Positions 1 to 5,539 of a stretch of 12,853 nt of DNA are shown piece after piece. A program made the position numbers and the translations under genes. The notes beneath the pieces were generated by a model that was not told the DNA's origin, ran no database searches, and saw nothing but the letters and a program-made list of their open reading frames with translations. How positions within the stretch are numbered: position 1 is the first letter of the stretch; each line of letters starts with the position of its first letter. This DNA is from JBDSTZ01 sp039927975. GTDB taxonomy: Bacteria > Pseudomonadota > Gammaproteobacteria > Burkholderiales > Burkholderiaceae_D. Location: contig JBDSTZ010000318.1 in assembly GCA_039927975.1 (NCBI GenBank), positions 1 through 12,853 of the forward strand. Reading direction: 5' to 3'.

Positions 1-299
1 GCAATGCCTGCGCCGACACGTGCGACCGTTGCGCGGCGTCCTGCCTGCAGGAACAGGACGTCGGCATGATGGCGCATTGCATTGCGCTCGACATGGACTG
101 CGCGCAGCTATGCCGGTTGGCCGCGTCCTATATGGCGCGCGGCAGCGAGCGCGCGGCCGCCGTCTGTCGCGCGTGCGCCGAGGTGTGCGAGGCGTGTGGC
201 GAGGAGTGCGGCAAGCACCAGATGGACCATTGCCAGCAATGCGCGCAAGCGTGCCGCGCCTGCGCGGCCGAGTGCGAGCGGATGGCCGGCCCCGCCTGA
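1..299 (+). CDS. Four-helix-bundle copper-binding protein (Csp/DUF326 type), 3' part only
   Basis: The reading frame is open from base 3 to the TGA at 297-299, giving 98 visible residues; the true start lies before the window. An internal ATG at 66 is in the same frame, but the Cys pattern continues upstream of it, so the gene is truncated by the window edge. Seventeen of the 98 residues are Cys, arranged as CxxC, CxxxC and CxxxxxxC spacings on what look like amphipathic helices, with several His and Met. That pattern is typical of the Csp copper-storage family, in which Cys pointing into a four-helix bundle hold many Cu(I) ions. No signal peptide can be judged because the N-terminus is missing. 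The role in copper storage or detoxification comes from the family. The next gene is convergent, so this gene ends its transcription unit here. Confidence 0.85.
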   Translation, partial: NACADTCDRCAASCLQEQDVGMMAHCIALDMDCAQLCRLAASYMARGSERAAAVCRACAEVCEACGEECGKHQMDHCQQCAQACRACAAECERMAGPA

Positions 300-317
300 G
301 CCGGATCGATTGCGCGA

Positions 318-387
318 GCGGGCCCGCGCCGGGTCGGCGCGATGGCGGCATGCGGAGCCGGGTCGGCGTGGCAAGCCCGGCCCGGGC
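318..387. repeat. GC-rich convergent spacer with palindromes and a 12-bp direct repeat
   Basis: Between the convergent csp-like and glxA-like genes are a perfect palindrome GCGGGCCCGC (318-327), two copies of GCCGGGTCGGCG (328-339 and 357-368) and a near-palindrome GCCCGGCCCGGGC (375-387). No T-tract follows any of them, so an intrinsic terminator is not clear. They may act as weak hairpin transcription barriers or simply reflect the high GC content. Confidence 0.3.
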
Positions 388-390
388 AGC

Positions 391-1326
391 CTAACCGTTG
401 AGCTTGCGCTGCCGTTCCTGCCTCGGCGTATTGCCGAACAGGGCGCCGAAGGCGGTGGAGAAGTGCGAGCCGCTCGAGAAGCCGCACATCAACCCGACCT
501 GGACGATCGAGTAGTTGGTCTCCAGCAGCAACTGGCGCGAACGCTGCAGACGCAATTCGAGGTAGTAACGGGACGGCAGGCTGCCCAGGTACTGCTTGAA
601 CAAGCGTTCGAGCTGGCGCCGCGAAATGCCGACCAGGCCGGCGATGTCGTCGGTCGACAGCGGCTCCTCGATATTGGCTTCCATCAGGCTGACCGCCTCG
701 GTCAGCTTCGGCTGCAAGGCGCCGAAGCGGGCCTGCAGGGCCACCCGCTGGCGCTCTTCCCTGCCGCGCACGCGGTCGATGCAGAGCATCTCCTTGATCT
801 GCGCCTGCAGCGCCGCGCCGAACACGCCTTCGACCAGGGTCAGGGCGAAATCGATGCTGGCCGCGCCGCCGCAGCAGGTCAGCCGGTGGTCGTCGATTTC
901 ATACAGGTTGGGGCTAAACAGGGCGTGGTCGGCCAGGCTGTCGGCGTCGGCGTACAGGGCCCACGGCAGCGCGGTGCGCACGCCGTTGAGCACGCCGGCG
1001 TCGGCCAGCCACAGCACGCCGGCGCCGACCCCGCCCCAGTATGGCGCGCGGCGGCACAGCTCGACGAGGAAGGCGGTGTTGGGCGGCTTTTGCGCGGCCT
1101 CGTCCTGGTCGGCCACCAGCAGCGCCAGGTGCCAGTCACCGCCGGCGGACAATGCCTCGGGCCGGCGCACGTCGAGCAGCAGGCGCTCGCCGCCGAGCAG
1201 GCCGGCGGCCAGCCGCAGCACCTGCGCCAGGCCCGACCAGGTCAGCGCGTCGGGCGCGCCGGCATTGACCAGCAGCACGCGCAGCGGCCCCTCCTGCGCC
1301 AGGCGGGACAGTTTAGCGAGCGGCAT
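391..1326 (-). CDS. GlxA-family transcriptional regulator (DJ-1/PfpI-like domain plus AraC HTH)
   Basis: This 311-residue protein has the standard two-domain GlxA layout. Residues about 15-190 form a DJ-1/PfpI-like sensor. It includes the segment around 99-113 (GVGAG...LADAGVL), where the usual nucleophile position is Gly, so the domain is likely a non-catalytic ligand binder. The family's TC-x-GG...D motif is seen at 150-159. Residues about 210-308 form an AraC DNA-binding domain with two HTH units; SRRQLERLFKQYLG (235-248) and CGFSSGSHFS (281-290) are diagnostic. The DNA-binding half closely resembles the ArgR/CdhR subgroup, which controls arginine or carnitine/betaine catabolism; its own ligand is unknown. 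The ATG at 1326 is the first start after the preceding gene's stop, which is in the same frame. No good ribosome site is visible. It lies 30 bases downstream of the EamA gene, so co-transcription is likely. Confidence 0.88.
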   Translation of the reverse strand: MPLAKLSRLAQEGPLRVLLVNAGAPDALTWSGLAQVLRLAAGLLGGERLLLDVRRPEALSAGGDWHLALLVADQDEAAQKPPNTAFLVELCRRAPYWGGVGAGVLWLADAGVLNGVRTALPWALYADADSLADHALFSPNLYEIDDHRLTCCGGAASIDFALTLVEGVFGAALQAQIKEMLCIDRVRGREERQRVALQARFGALQPKLTEAVSLMEANIEEPLSTDDIAGLVGISRRQLERLFKQYLGSLPSRYYLELRLQRSRQLLLETNYSIVQVGLMCGFSSGSHFSTAFGALFGNTPRQERQRKLNG

Positions 1327-1356
1327 CGCGCGCGACCGGCAAAGGCATGCTGTGGC

Positions 1357-2271
1357 TCACTCGGGCACGAGGGCGCCGGCCGGACACGGCTGCGCGTTCC
1401 ACTGGCTGACGATCATGCCGGCGATGAGCAGGACGGCGCCGAGCCAGGCGCGCGGGGTCATCGTTTCACCGAGCCAGAAGTAGGCGAAAAAGGCGGCCGC
1501 CGCCGGCTCGAAGGCGTAGATCACGGCGGCCTCGTTGGCGCTGGCGCGGGCCTGGCCCCAGCTCTGCAGCGAAATGATGGCGGCGGTCGCCACCAGGCCC
1601 AGGTAGGCGATGTTGAGGAGGTAGTGGCCAACGCCGGCCTTGACGTAGGACCAGTAATTGGCGAAGTCCTGGCCGGCGTCGATATCGCCGCGCGGCACTT
1701 CGCGCGCCAGCAGCCAGACGGCGGCGCACACGGCCACGGTGAGGATTTGCGCGGCGGTGAGCGTCATCAAGCGGCTGGCCTGCTGGGTGCGGGCCGACAG
1801 CGTGCGGATGTAGAAGCCAAAGGTGAAGGCGCCGGCCAGCGCCAGCGAATCGCCGCGGCCCCAGCCGCCGCCGTCCCAGCACAGGGCGACCAGGCCGCCG
1901 AGCGCGAGCACCAGCGCGACCACGATGCGGCGCTCGGGCAGCGCGCCGGCGGCCAGGCCGAGCAGCGGCACCACCAGCACGCCCAGGCCCGAGATGAAGG
2001 CGTTGCGGTTGGAGGTGGTCAGGTTCAAGCCCTCGACCTGCAGCACGTAGCAGGCGAACAGCAGCAGGCCGAGCATGGCGCCGGCGACGATGTCGCGCCG
2101 CTTGCCGCGCCACAGGAAGGGCAGCAACACGATGCCCGCCAGCGCGAAGCGCAGGAAGATGATCCAGAGCGGCGAGAAATACGCGCTCAGGTCTTTCATG
2201 GCGGGGAAGGTGCTGCCCCACACCAGGGTTACGACGAGCAAGGCCAGCAGGCCGCGCAGCTGTTGTGTCAT
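1357..2271 (-). CDS. EamA/DMT-superfamily transporter
   Basis: This 304-residue, very hydrophobic protein has about ten predicted membrane helices in two tandem five-helix EamA halves. The first half starts at LVVTLVWGSTF near residue 12 and carries LTTSNRNAFISGL near residue 84, a motif typical of the drug/metabolite transporter superfamily. The second half contains the IYAFEP...WLGE segment near residues 247-264, the usual signature of the repeated half. Members of the family usually export amino acids, metabolites or drugs across the inner membrane; the substrate cannot be read from sequence. The ATG at 2271 has only a weak GGGA element upstream. The gene is divergent from marR, with a 117-base spacer, and is followed 30 bases later by the GlxA-like regulator. 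Control by one or both regulators is a reasonable inference. Confidence 0.9.
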   Translation of the reverse strand: MTQQLRGLLALLVVTLVWGSTFPAMKDLSAYFSPLWIIFLRFALAGIVLLPFLWRGKRRDIVAGAMLGLLLFACYVLQVEGLNLTTSNRNAFISGLGVLVVPLLGLAAGALPERRIVVALVLALGGLVALCWDGGGWGRGDSLALAGAFTFGFYIRTLSARTQQASRLMTLTAAQILTVAVCAAVWLLAREVPRGDIDAGQDFANYWSYVKAGVGHYLLNIAYLGLVATAAIISLQSWGQARASANEAAVIYAFEPAAAAFFAYFWLGETMTPRAWLGAVLLIAGMIVSQWNAQPCPAGALVPE

Positions 2272-2354
2272 GGAGTGTCCCGGCGACTAGTCAGGTTGGC
2301 AAGTGTCTATGGTACCCGCCTCAGCGCCAAAACGCGAACGCGTGCGCGAGGCGC

Positions 2355-2381
2355 GCCGGGTTCGGCCCGGCCAGCTATAAT
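2355..2381 (+). promoter_or_regulatory. Candidate marR promoter with upstream inverted repeat
   Basis: A perfect -10 hexamer TATAAT lies at 2376-2381. An inverted repeat, GCCGGG (2355-2360) and CCCGGC (2366-2371) around a 5-base centre, ends 4 bases before it. No good -35 is visible at 16-18 bases. A transcript from this box would begin at about 2388-2389, the position of the second in-frame ATG. The dyad is placed where a repressor such as MarR itself could block RNA polymerase. The hexamer is seen directly; its function is inferred. Confidence 0.45.
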
Positions 2382-2388
2382 GACAAGC

Positions 2389-2868
2389 ATGGGGGAACGT
2401 TTTCTTAGAAGTGTGCGCTTGCTCGCGGAGTGCCTGCAAGGGTTCGAGCGTTTTTCCAATGTCGCGGTGCGGCAGAGCGGCCTCACGCCGGCCCAGTTCG
2501 ATATCGTCGCCACGCTCGGCAACACGCCCGGCATGACGGTCAAGCAGCTCGGCGAGCGGACCCTGATCACCAAGGGCACGCTGACCGGGGTGATCGACCG
2601 GCTCGAGCAGAAGGGCCTGGTGGCGCGTCAACGCTGCGCGGAGGACAAGCGTTCATTCCTTGTCATCCTGACAGCGCAGGGCGAGCAAGTGTTCGCCGAC
2701 ACCTTTCCGCTCGTCGTCGCGCATGGCAAGCAAGTGTTTGCCGCGTGCAGCGAGGCCGAATTCGACGCCATGGACCTGACGTTTCGCAAGTTCAAACAGC
2801 TCATCGCCGACGCCGAAGCGCGCTTCGGCGCTTCCCCCGCAACGCCCCAACCAAAGGAAGAAGATTGA
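2389..2868 (+). CDS. MarR-family transcriptional regulator
   Basis: This is a 159-residue winged-helix regulator. The HTH core is at about residues 33-78 (LTPAQFDIVATLGNTPGM, then VKQLGERTLITKGTLTGVIDR), and the wing is at 80-95, with AEDKRS matching the family's D-x-R wing motif. Helices at both ends form the usual dimer interface. The frame extends far upstream antisense to other genes, so the start must be chosen. In-frame ATGs occur at 2380 and 2389; a TATAAT box overlaps the first, so 2389 is preferred, probably as a leaderless message. The 2380 start would add three residues (MTS). Neither start has a Shine-Dalgarno sequence. The stop overlaps the next gene's TTG start. It is divergent from the EamA exporter, a common arrangement for MarR regulators controlling efflux, though the ligand is unknown. 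Confidence 0.9.
   Translation: MGERFLRSVRLLAECLQGFERFSNVAVRQSGLTPAQFDIVATLGNTPGMTVKQLGERTLITKGTLTGVIDRLEQKGLVARQRCAEDKRSFLVILTAQGEQVFADTFPLVVAHGKQVFAACSEAEFDAMDLTFRKFKQLIADAEARFGASPATPQPKEED
2853..2863 (+). promoter_or_regulatory. Strong ribosome binding site that fixes a TTG start
   Basis: The purine run AAAGGAAGAAG lies inside the last codons of marR. Its AGGA core ends 6 bases before TTG at 2865. This is the clearest Shine-Dalgarno sequence in the plus-strand part of the window, and it supports TTG as the start of the small downstream gene, which has no ATG near its N-terminus. Confidence 0.7.
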
Positions 2869-3146
2869 AAACGTCCCGACTCGACGGCAAGAAGCCCGCA
2901 AAATTCGACAAGCACATCATTGGCAACCTGCTGCTGGACGTGGCCGGCGCGGACGAAGTGCGCCAGGAAAAGATGATCATCGGCGTGCGCAATGAAGATG
3001 GCGAGATTTACCGCCTAATCGGCGCGACCAAGATCAACAGTTTCATGAACGCGGTCGAAGAACTGTTCGACCTCGGCCTCGTTGACGAATTGCAAAATAC
3101 CGAGACGCCGCAAGACGGTTGCGACGCCATTTTCAGCGAAGCTTGA
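2865..3146 (+). CDS. Small conserved-looking protein of unknown function, translationally coupled to marR
   Basis: A 93-residue protein starts at TTG 2865, which overlaps the marR TGA stop as TTGA, the usual sign of translational coupling. A strong AAGGAAG ribosome site precedes it. I do not recognise the family. The N-terminus is basic (MKTSRLDGKKPAKFDKH), the middle looks like a small alpha/beta fold (LLLDVAGADE..., KMIIGVRNEDGEIYRLIG), and the C-terminal third is acidic with a predicted helix (FMNAVEELFDLGLVDEL). There is one Cys (86), no signal peptide and no membrane helix, so it is probably cytosolic. Coupling to marR suggests a partner, co-effector or simply a co-regulated protein; no function should be assigned. 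The next possible starts would remove most of the protein. Confidence 0.75.
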   Translation: MKTSRLDGKKPAKFDKHIIGNLLLDVAGADEVRQEKMIIGVRNEDGEIYRLIGATKINSFMNAVEELFDLGLVDELQNTETPQDGCDAIFSEA

Positions 3147-3200
3147 GCCATCGCGCGTCGATGCAGCGCAAATAAATGCTCTAGAGAACTGTTGCCGATG

Positions 3201-3216
3201 ATATTCCCTGGAATAT
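3201..3216. promoter_or_regulatory. Inverted repeat (candidate operator) before the HDOD gene
   Basis: ATATTCC (3201-3207) and GGAATAT (3210-3216) form a perfect 7-bp dyad around a 2-base centre. The site is AT-rich against a GC-rich background and ends 6 bases before the TATAAT box, within the spacer/-35 region. It is the best operator-like site in the window. The binding protein is unknown. Confidence 0.5.
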
Positions 3217-3222
3217 TGGGGG

Positions 3223-3228
3223 TATAAT
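3223..3228 (+). promoter_or_regulatory. Candidate -10 box of the HDOD gene (leaderless)
   Basis: A perfect TATAAT is separated by exactly 7 bases (TTTTCCC) from the ATG at 3236, so transcription would be expected to begin at or next to the start codon. A weak -35-like ATGATA (3198-3203) lies 19 bases upstream. No Shine-Dalgarno sequence is present between box and ATG. Confidence 0.55.
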
Positions 3229-3235
3229 TTTTCCC

Positions 3236-4069
3236 ATGGACAGACTCGAGGCATTCAAGAGCATCGCCGCCCAAGCATCGCGCGGCGAGCTGACATTCCC
3301 CACCAATGTGGATGCCACGCTGCGCCTGCAGCGCGCGCTCAACGCGCCCGACTGCCACGCCGACGCGGCGGCCCGGCTGGTGCAGGCCGAACCGCTGCTG
3401 GCCGCGCGCACCGTGGCGATCGCCAACTCGGTCGCCTACAACCGCTCCGGCAATGAAATTACCAATGTGCGCTCGGCGATCCAGCGGATCGGCTTTCGCA
3501 CCCTGAACGCCCTGACGGCGGCGGTGATGGTGCGCCAGCTCAACGGCAAGATCACCCATCCGACCCTGCGCGCCAAGGCCAACCAGCTGTGGCAGCACTC
3601 GGCCCACGTGGCCGCGCTGTCGCAGGTGATCGCGCGGCGCGTGACCCACGTCGACCCTGACACGGCGATGTTCGCCGGCATCGTGCACGAGGTGGGCGGC
3701 TTCTACCTGCTGTCGCAGGCCGAGAAGTATCCCGGCATCATGGAAGGCGATCCGGAGGACTGGATCGAGCATGGCGAAATGATGATCGGCCGCGGCGTGC
3801 TGCAGAAATTGAATGTGCCGGCCGCCGTCATGGAAGCGATCGAGGCCATGTGGGGCGGCATGCGCGCCCTGCCGCCGGAAACCTTGGGCGACACGCTGCT
3901 CTTGGCCAACGACCTGGCGCCGATGGCCTCGCCCCTGCTCGAGCGGCCGGGCGCCACCAGCGCCCAGTCGGCGGCGACGATCGATTTCGTCACCGGCGAC
4001 GGCACCCTCGCCAGCATTCTCGAGGAATCGGCCGACGAAGTGCGGACGCTGACCTCGGCGCTGATGTAA
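3236..4069 (+). CDS. HDOD-domain signalling protein
   Basis: This 277-residue protein has an HDOD domain over about residues 18-225. The diagnostic stretch LVQAEPLLAARTVAIANSVAY (split here at 48-68), followed by SAIQRIGFRTL (80-90), matches the conserved HDOD core. The metal-binding HD pair of true HD phosphohydrolases is replaced by His151-Glu152 in GIVHEVGG. Other His remain at 121, 124 and 179. HDOD proteins are generally thought to be non-enzymatic signalling scaffolds related to HD-GYP proteins, so a catalytic role is not supported. There is no receiver, GGDEF or EAL domain attached, and no signal peptide. The ATG at 3236 sits 7 bases after a TATAAT box. A terminator-like hairpin follows the stop, so this is probably a single-gene unit. 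Confidence 0.88.
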   Translation: MDRLEAFKSIAAQASRGELTFPTNVDATLRLQRALNAPDCHADAAARLVQAEPLLAARTVAIANSVAYNRSGNEITNVRSAIQRIGFRTLNALTAAVMVRQLNGKITHPTLRAKANQLWQHSAHVAALSQVIARRVTHVDPDTAMFAGIVHEVGGFYLLSQAEKYPGIMEGDPEDWIEHGEMMIGRGVLQKLNVPAAVMEAIEAMWGGMRALPPETLGDTLLLANDLAPMASPLLERPGATSAQSAATIDFVTGDGTLASILEESADEVRTLTSALM

Positions 4070-4084
4070 CTTTTCCTTCGGCAC

Positions 4085-4114
4085 GGCGCGAGCGCGCGCC
4101 TTGTCTTCTTGTTT
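4085..4114 (+). terminator. Probable intrinsic terminator after the HDOD gene
   Basis: GGCGCG (4085-4090) pairs with CGCGCC (4095-4100) around the loop AGCG. It is followed by TTGTCTTCTTGTTT (4101-4114), which is ten T in fourteen bases. It lies 16 bases after the HDOD stop and ends 6 bases before the kptA ATG, so it could also act as an attenuator for kptA. Confidence 0.5.
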
Positions 4115-4120
4115 GCCATC

Positions 4121-4678
4121 ATGACTGATCCTCAACACCGCGACCTCGTTAGCGCCAGCAAATTCATGTCGCTGGTCCTGCGCCACGCGCCCGAAACAAT
4201 CGGACTGGGACTGGACGAGAATGGCTGGGCTGAAGTCGATCAGTTGCTGGCCAAGGCGGCCCTGCACGGCAAGGCGCTTACCCGGGCGGACTTGCTTGCG
4301 GTTGTGGCCGACAGCGACAAGCAGCGTTTCGCCCTGAGCCCGGACGGCCAGCGCATCCGCGCCAACCAGGGCCATTCGATCGCCGCGGTCGACCTGGCGC
4401 TAACGCCGGTGGCGCCGCCCGAATTCCTGTACCACGGCACCGCCAGCCGCTTCCTGGCATCGATCGTAACCACCGGCCTGCGGCCGGGCAGCCGCAATCA
4501 TGTTCACCTGTCCTTGCAGACCGAGACCGCGGTGAATGTCGCCACCCGCCATGGCAAACCGGTGGTGCTGACGGTGCTGGCCGGCGCCATGCACGCGGCC
4601 GGCCACCTGTTCTACCTGTCGGAAAATAAAGTCTGGCTGACCGCCAACGTGCCGCCGCAGTTCATCCGCTTCGACTAG
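4121..4678 (+). CDS. kptA: RNA 2'-phosphotransferase (Tpt1/KptA family)
   Basis: The protein has 185 residues from the ATG at 4121, a normal KptA length; a TTG at 4109 would add four residues and is less likely. The enzyme uses NAD+ to remove an internal 2'-phosphate from RNA, releasing nicotinamide and ADP-ribose 1''-2''-cyclic phosphate. The N-lobe motif SKFMSLVLRHAPETIGL (12-28) gives Arg21-His22; DKQRF gives Arg69; RANQGHS is at 80-86. The C-lobe motifs YHGTASRFL (104-112) and PGSRNHVHLS (122-131) give Arg125. These match the Arg-His-Arg-Arg active site by motif and spacing. The C-terminal VWLT...VPPQF is typical. Bacteria lack the yeast-type tRNA splicing that makes 2'-phosphates, so the natural substrate is uncertain. 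No Shine-Dalgarno sequence is visible and no ligase or endonuclease gene is adjacent. Confidence 0.93.
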   Translation: MTDPQHRDLVSASKFMSLVLRHAPETIGLGLDENGWAEVDQLLAKAALHGKALTRADLLAVVADSDKQRFALSPDGQRIRANQGHSIAAVDLALTPVAPPEFLYHGTASRFLASIVTTGLRPGSRNHVHLSLQTETAVNVATRHGKPVVLTVLAGAMHAAGHLFYLSENKVWLTANVPPQFIRFD

Positions 4679-4711
4679 GCGCTCGCCCGCTTGCGCGCAA
4701 ACCCTCCGCAC

Positions 4712-4741
4712 AAAAAAATACCCGCTCATCGCTGAGCGGGT
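4712..4741 (-). terminator. Strong intrinsic terminator, minus strand
   Basis: ACCCGCTCA (4720-4728) and TGAGCGGGT (4733-4741) form a perfect 9-bp stem with a 4-base loop. On the minus strand it is followed by seven T (A-tract 4712-4718 on plus). It ends transcription coming from gst or from a small RNA in the gst 3' region. There is no T-tract on the plus strand, so it should not stop kptA transcription. Confidence 0.8.
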
Positions 4742-4830
4742 GAAGTCCAAAACTAGGGATGTCCTGAAAGAGACGACCCCACTTTATTCCGGCCCTTGGA
4801 ACCCTTCTGTGCGCTGCTTCACACAAGGGT
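4712..4830 (-). ncRNA. Candidate small RNA or structured 3' UTR of gst
   Basis: The 115 bases between the gst stop and the terminator contain no ORF but are structured. ACCCTT/AAGGGT (arms 4825-4830 and 4801-4806) encloses GTGTG/CGCAC (arms 4820-4824 and 4809-4813), about 11 pairs with a small bulge and a 6-base loop. A second weaker stem lies near 4757-4780, and the terminator closes the 3' end. A weak minus-strand promoter fits just upstream: TTGGTA, 17 bases, AATTAT. It may be an independent RNA of about 110 bases or be processed from the gst mRNA. It may also be only a decaying repeat. Expression is not shown. Confidence 0.3.
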
Positions 4831-4856
4831 GCAAATAATTGAACAAGTTTGCCAAA

Positions 4857-5474
4857 TTACCAAACCGGCTCGGTATGTTTCCAAGCCGGCAAGGCCTCGA
4901 TGCGCGCGAACCAGGCCATCACGTTCGGATAGCGGTCCATCGGCAGGCGCGCCCGCACGGTGTACATGAGCGAAGGTGCGATGGCGAAATCGGCCAGGGT
5001 CAGCGTCTCGCCCAGCAGCCAGCGGCGCTCGGCCAGTTCGCGTTCGAGCACCGAGGCGGCGGCGTCGATCTCGGCGTCGCCGCGCGCCAGCTCGGCCTGA
5101 TCGGCGGGACCGTTGCCGGTCATGCCCTTCCAGACGTTTTCCCAAGTCAGGATGCCGATCGCCGGCGACCAGTGCTGGCAAGCCCAGAACATCCAGCGGT
5201 TGACGTCGGCGCGGGTCTGCGGGTCGCGCGGATAGAGGTCGTGACCGTCCACCTTGTCGGCCAGGTACTGCATGATGGCGCACGATTCCCACAGCACGAA
5301 GTCGCCGTCGGCCAGCACCGGGATCTTGCCGTTCGGGTTCACCTCGGCCAGACGGCGGCGGTCGTCGGGGCTGCCCAGGTTGACGTCGACCAGGTCGAGC
5401 GGAATGCCGAGGTGTTCAGCAACCAGCGTGACCCGGCGGGCGTTGGAAGAAATGGCGGCGTGAAAAAGACGCAT
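4857..5474 (-). CDS. Glutathione S-transferase family protein
   Basis: This 205-residue protein has a normal cytosolic GST layout. The N-terminal thioredoxin-like domain covers about 1-76. SSNARRV (9-15) is the active-site region (Ser/Asn type), NGKIPVL (48-54) holds the cis-Pro at 52, and ES (63-64) binds the gamma-glutamyl part of glutathione. The all-helical C-terminal domain covers about 88-205 and includes the N-capping motif LTLADFAIAPSL (158-169). It probably conjugates glutathione to electrophiles, or acts as a related peroxidase or dehalogenase; the substrate is unknown. GGAG lies 8 bases before the ATG. It sits 62 bases downstream of a WYL regulator on the same strand, with a tandem TGTCA site and a TTGACA in the spacer, so it may have its own regulated promoter. 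A strong terminator follows. Confidence 0.92.
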   Translation of the reverse strand: MRLFHAAISSNARRVTLVAEHLGIPLDLVDVNLGSPDDRRRLAEVNPNGKIPVLADGDFVLWESCAIMQYLADKVDGHDLYPRDPQTRADVNRWMFWACQHWSPAIGILTWENVWKGMTGNGPADQAELARGDAEIDAAASVLERELAERRWLLGETLTLADFAIAPSLMYTVRARLPMDRYPNVMAWFARIEALPAWKHTEPVW

Positions 5475-5523
5475 GGCGTGGACTCCGTTGTTGGGAAAAG
5501 AGCCACTATCTTAACGACCTCCC

Positions 5524-5539
5524 CTGTCAACTTCTGTCA
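5524..5539. promoter_or_regulatory. Tandem CTGTCA repeat, candidate WYL-regulator operator ahead of gst
   Basis: CTGTCA occurs at 5524-5529 and again at 5534-5539, a 10-base period that places both copies on one face of the helix. On the minus strand they read TGACAG twice, and the downstream copy forms a perfect TTGACA -35 hexamer (5525-5530) pointing into gst. A clear -10 at normal spacing is missing; GATAGT lies about 14 bases on. The position between regulator and target suggests an operator. Confidence 0.45.

Noticed and set aside
82..2379. Very long open plus-strand frame running antisense through the GlxA-like and EamA genes into marR
   Set aside because: It is a high-GC codon-position shadow. 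The translation is Arg/Ala/Gln/His-rich with no domain, while both minus-strand genes have clear family motifs. Only the part from about 2380 is a real gene (MarR).
2389..2868. Possible OhrR-type peroxide-sensing MarR because of Cys15
   Set aside because: Aligned on the L/I-T core before the HTH, Cys15 is about six residues away from the OhrR sensing Cys position, and the Tyr partners are not evident.
3179..3186. CTCTAGAG palindrome near the HDOD promoter
   Set aside because: It is only 8 bases and too far from the -10 for a standard promoter element; the 16-base dyad nearby is much stronger.
3008..4375. 455-codon minus-strand open frame
   Set aside because: It lies opposite the HDOD and kptA genes, has low-complexity His/Arg/Gly-rich content and no start context; the plus-strand proteins are well supported.
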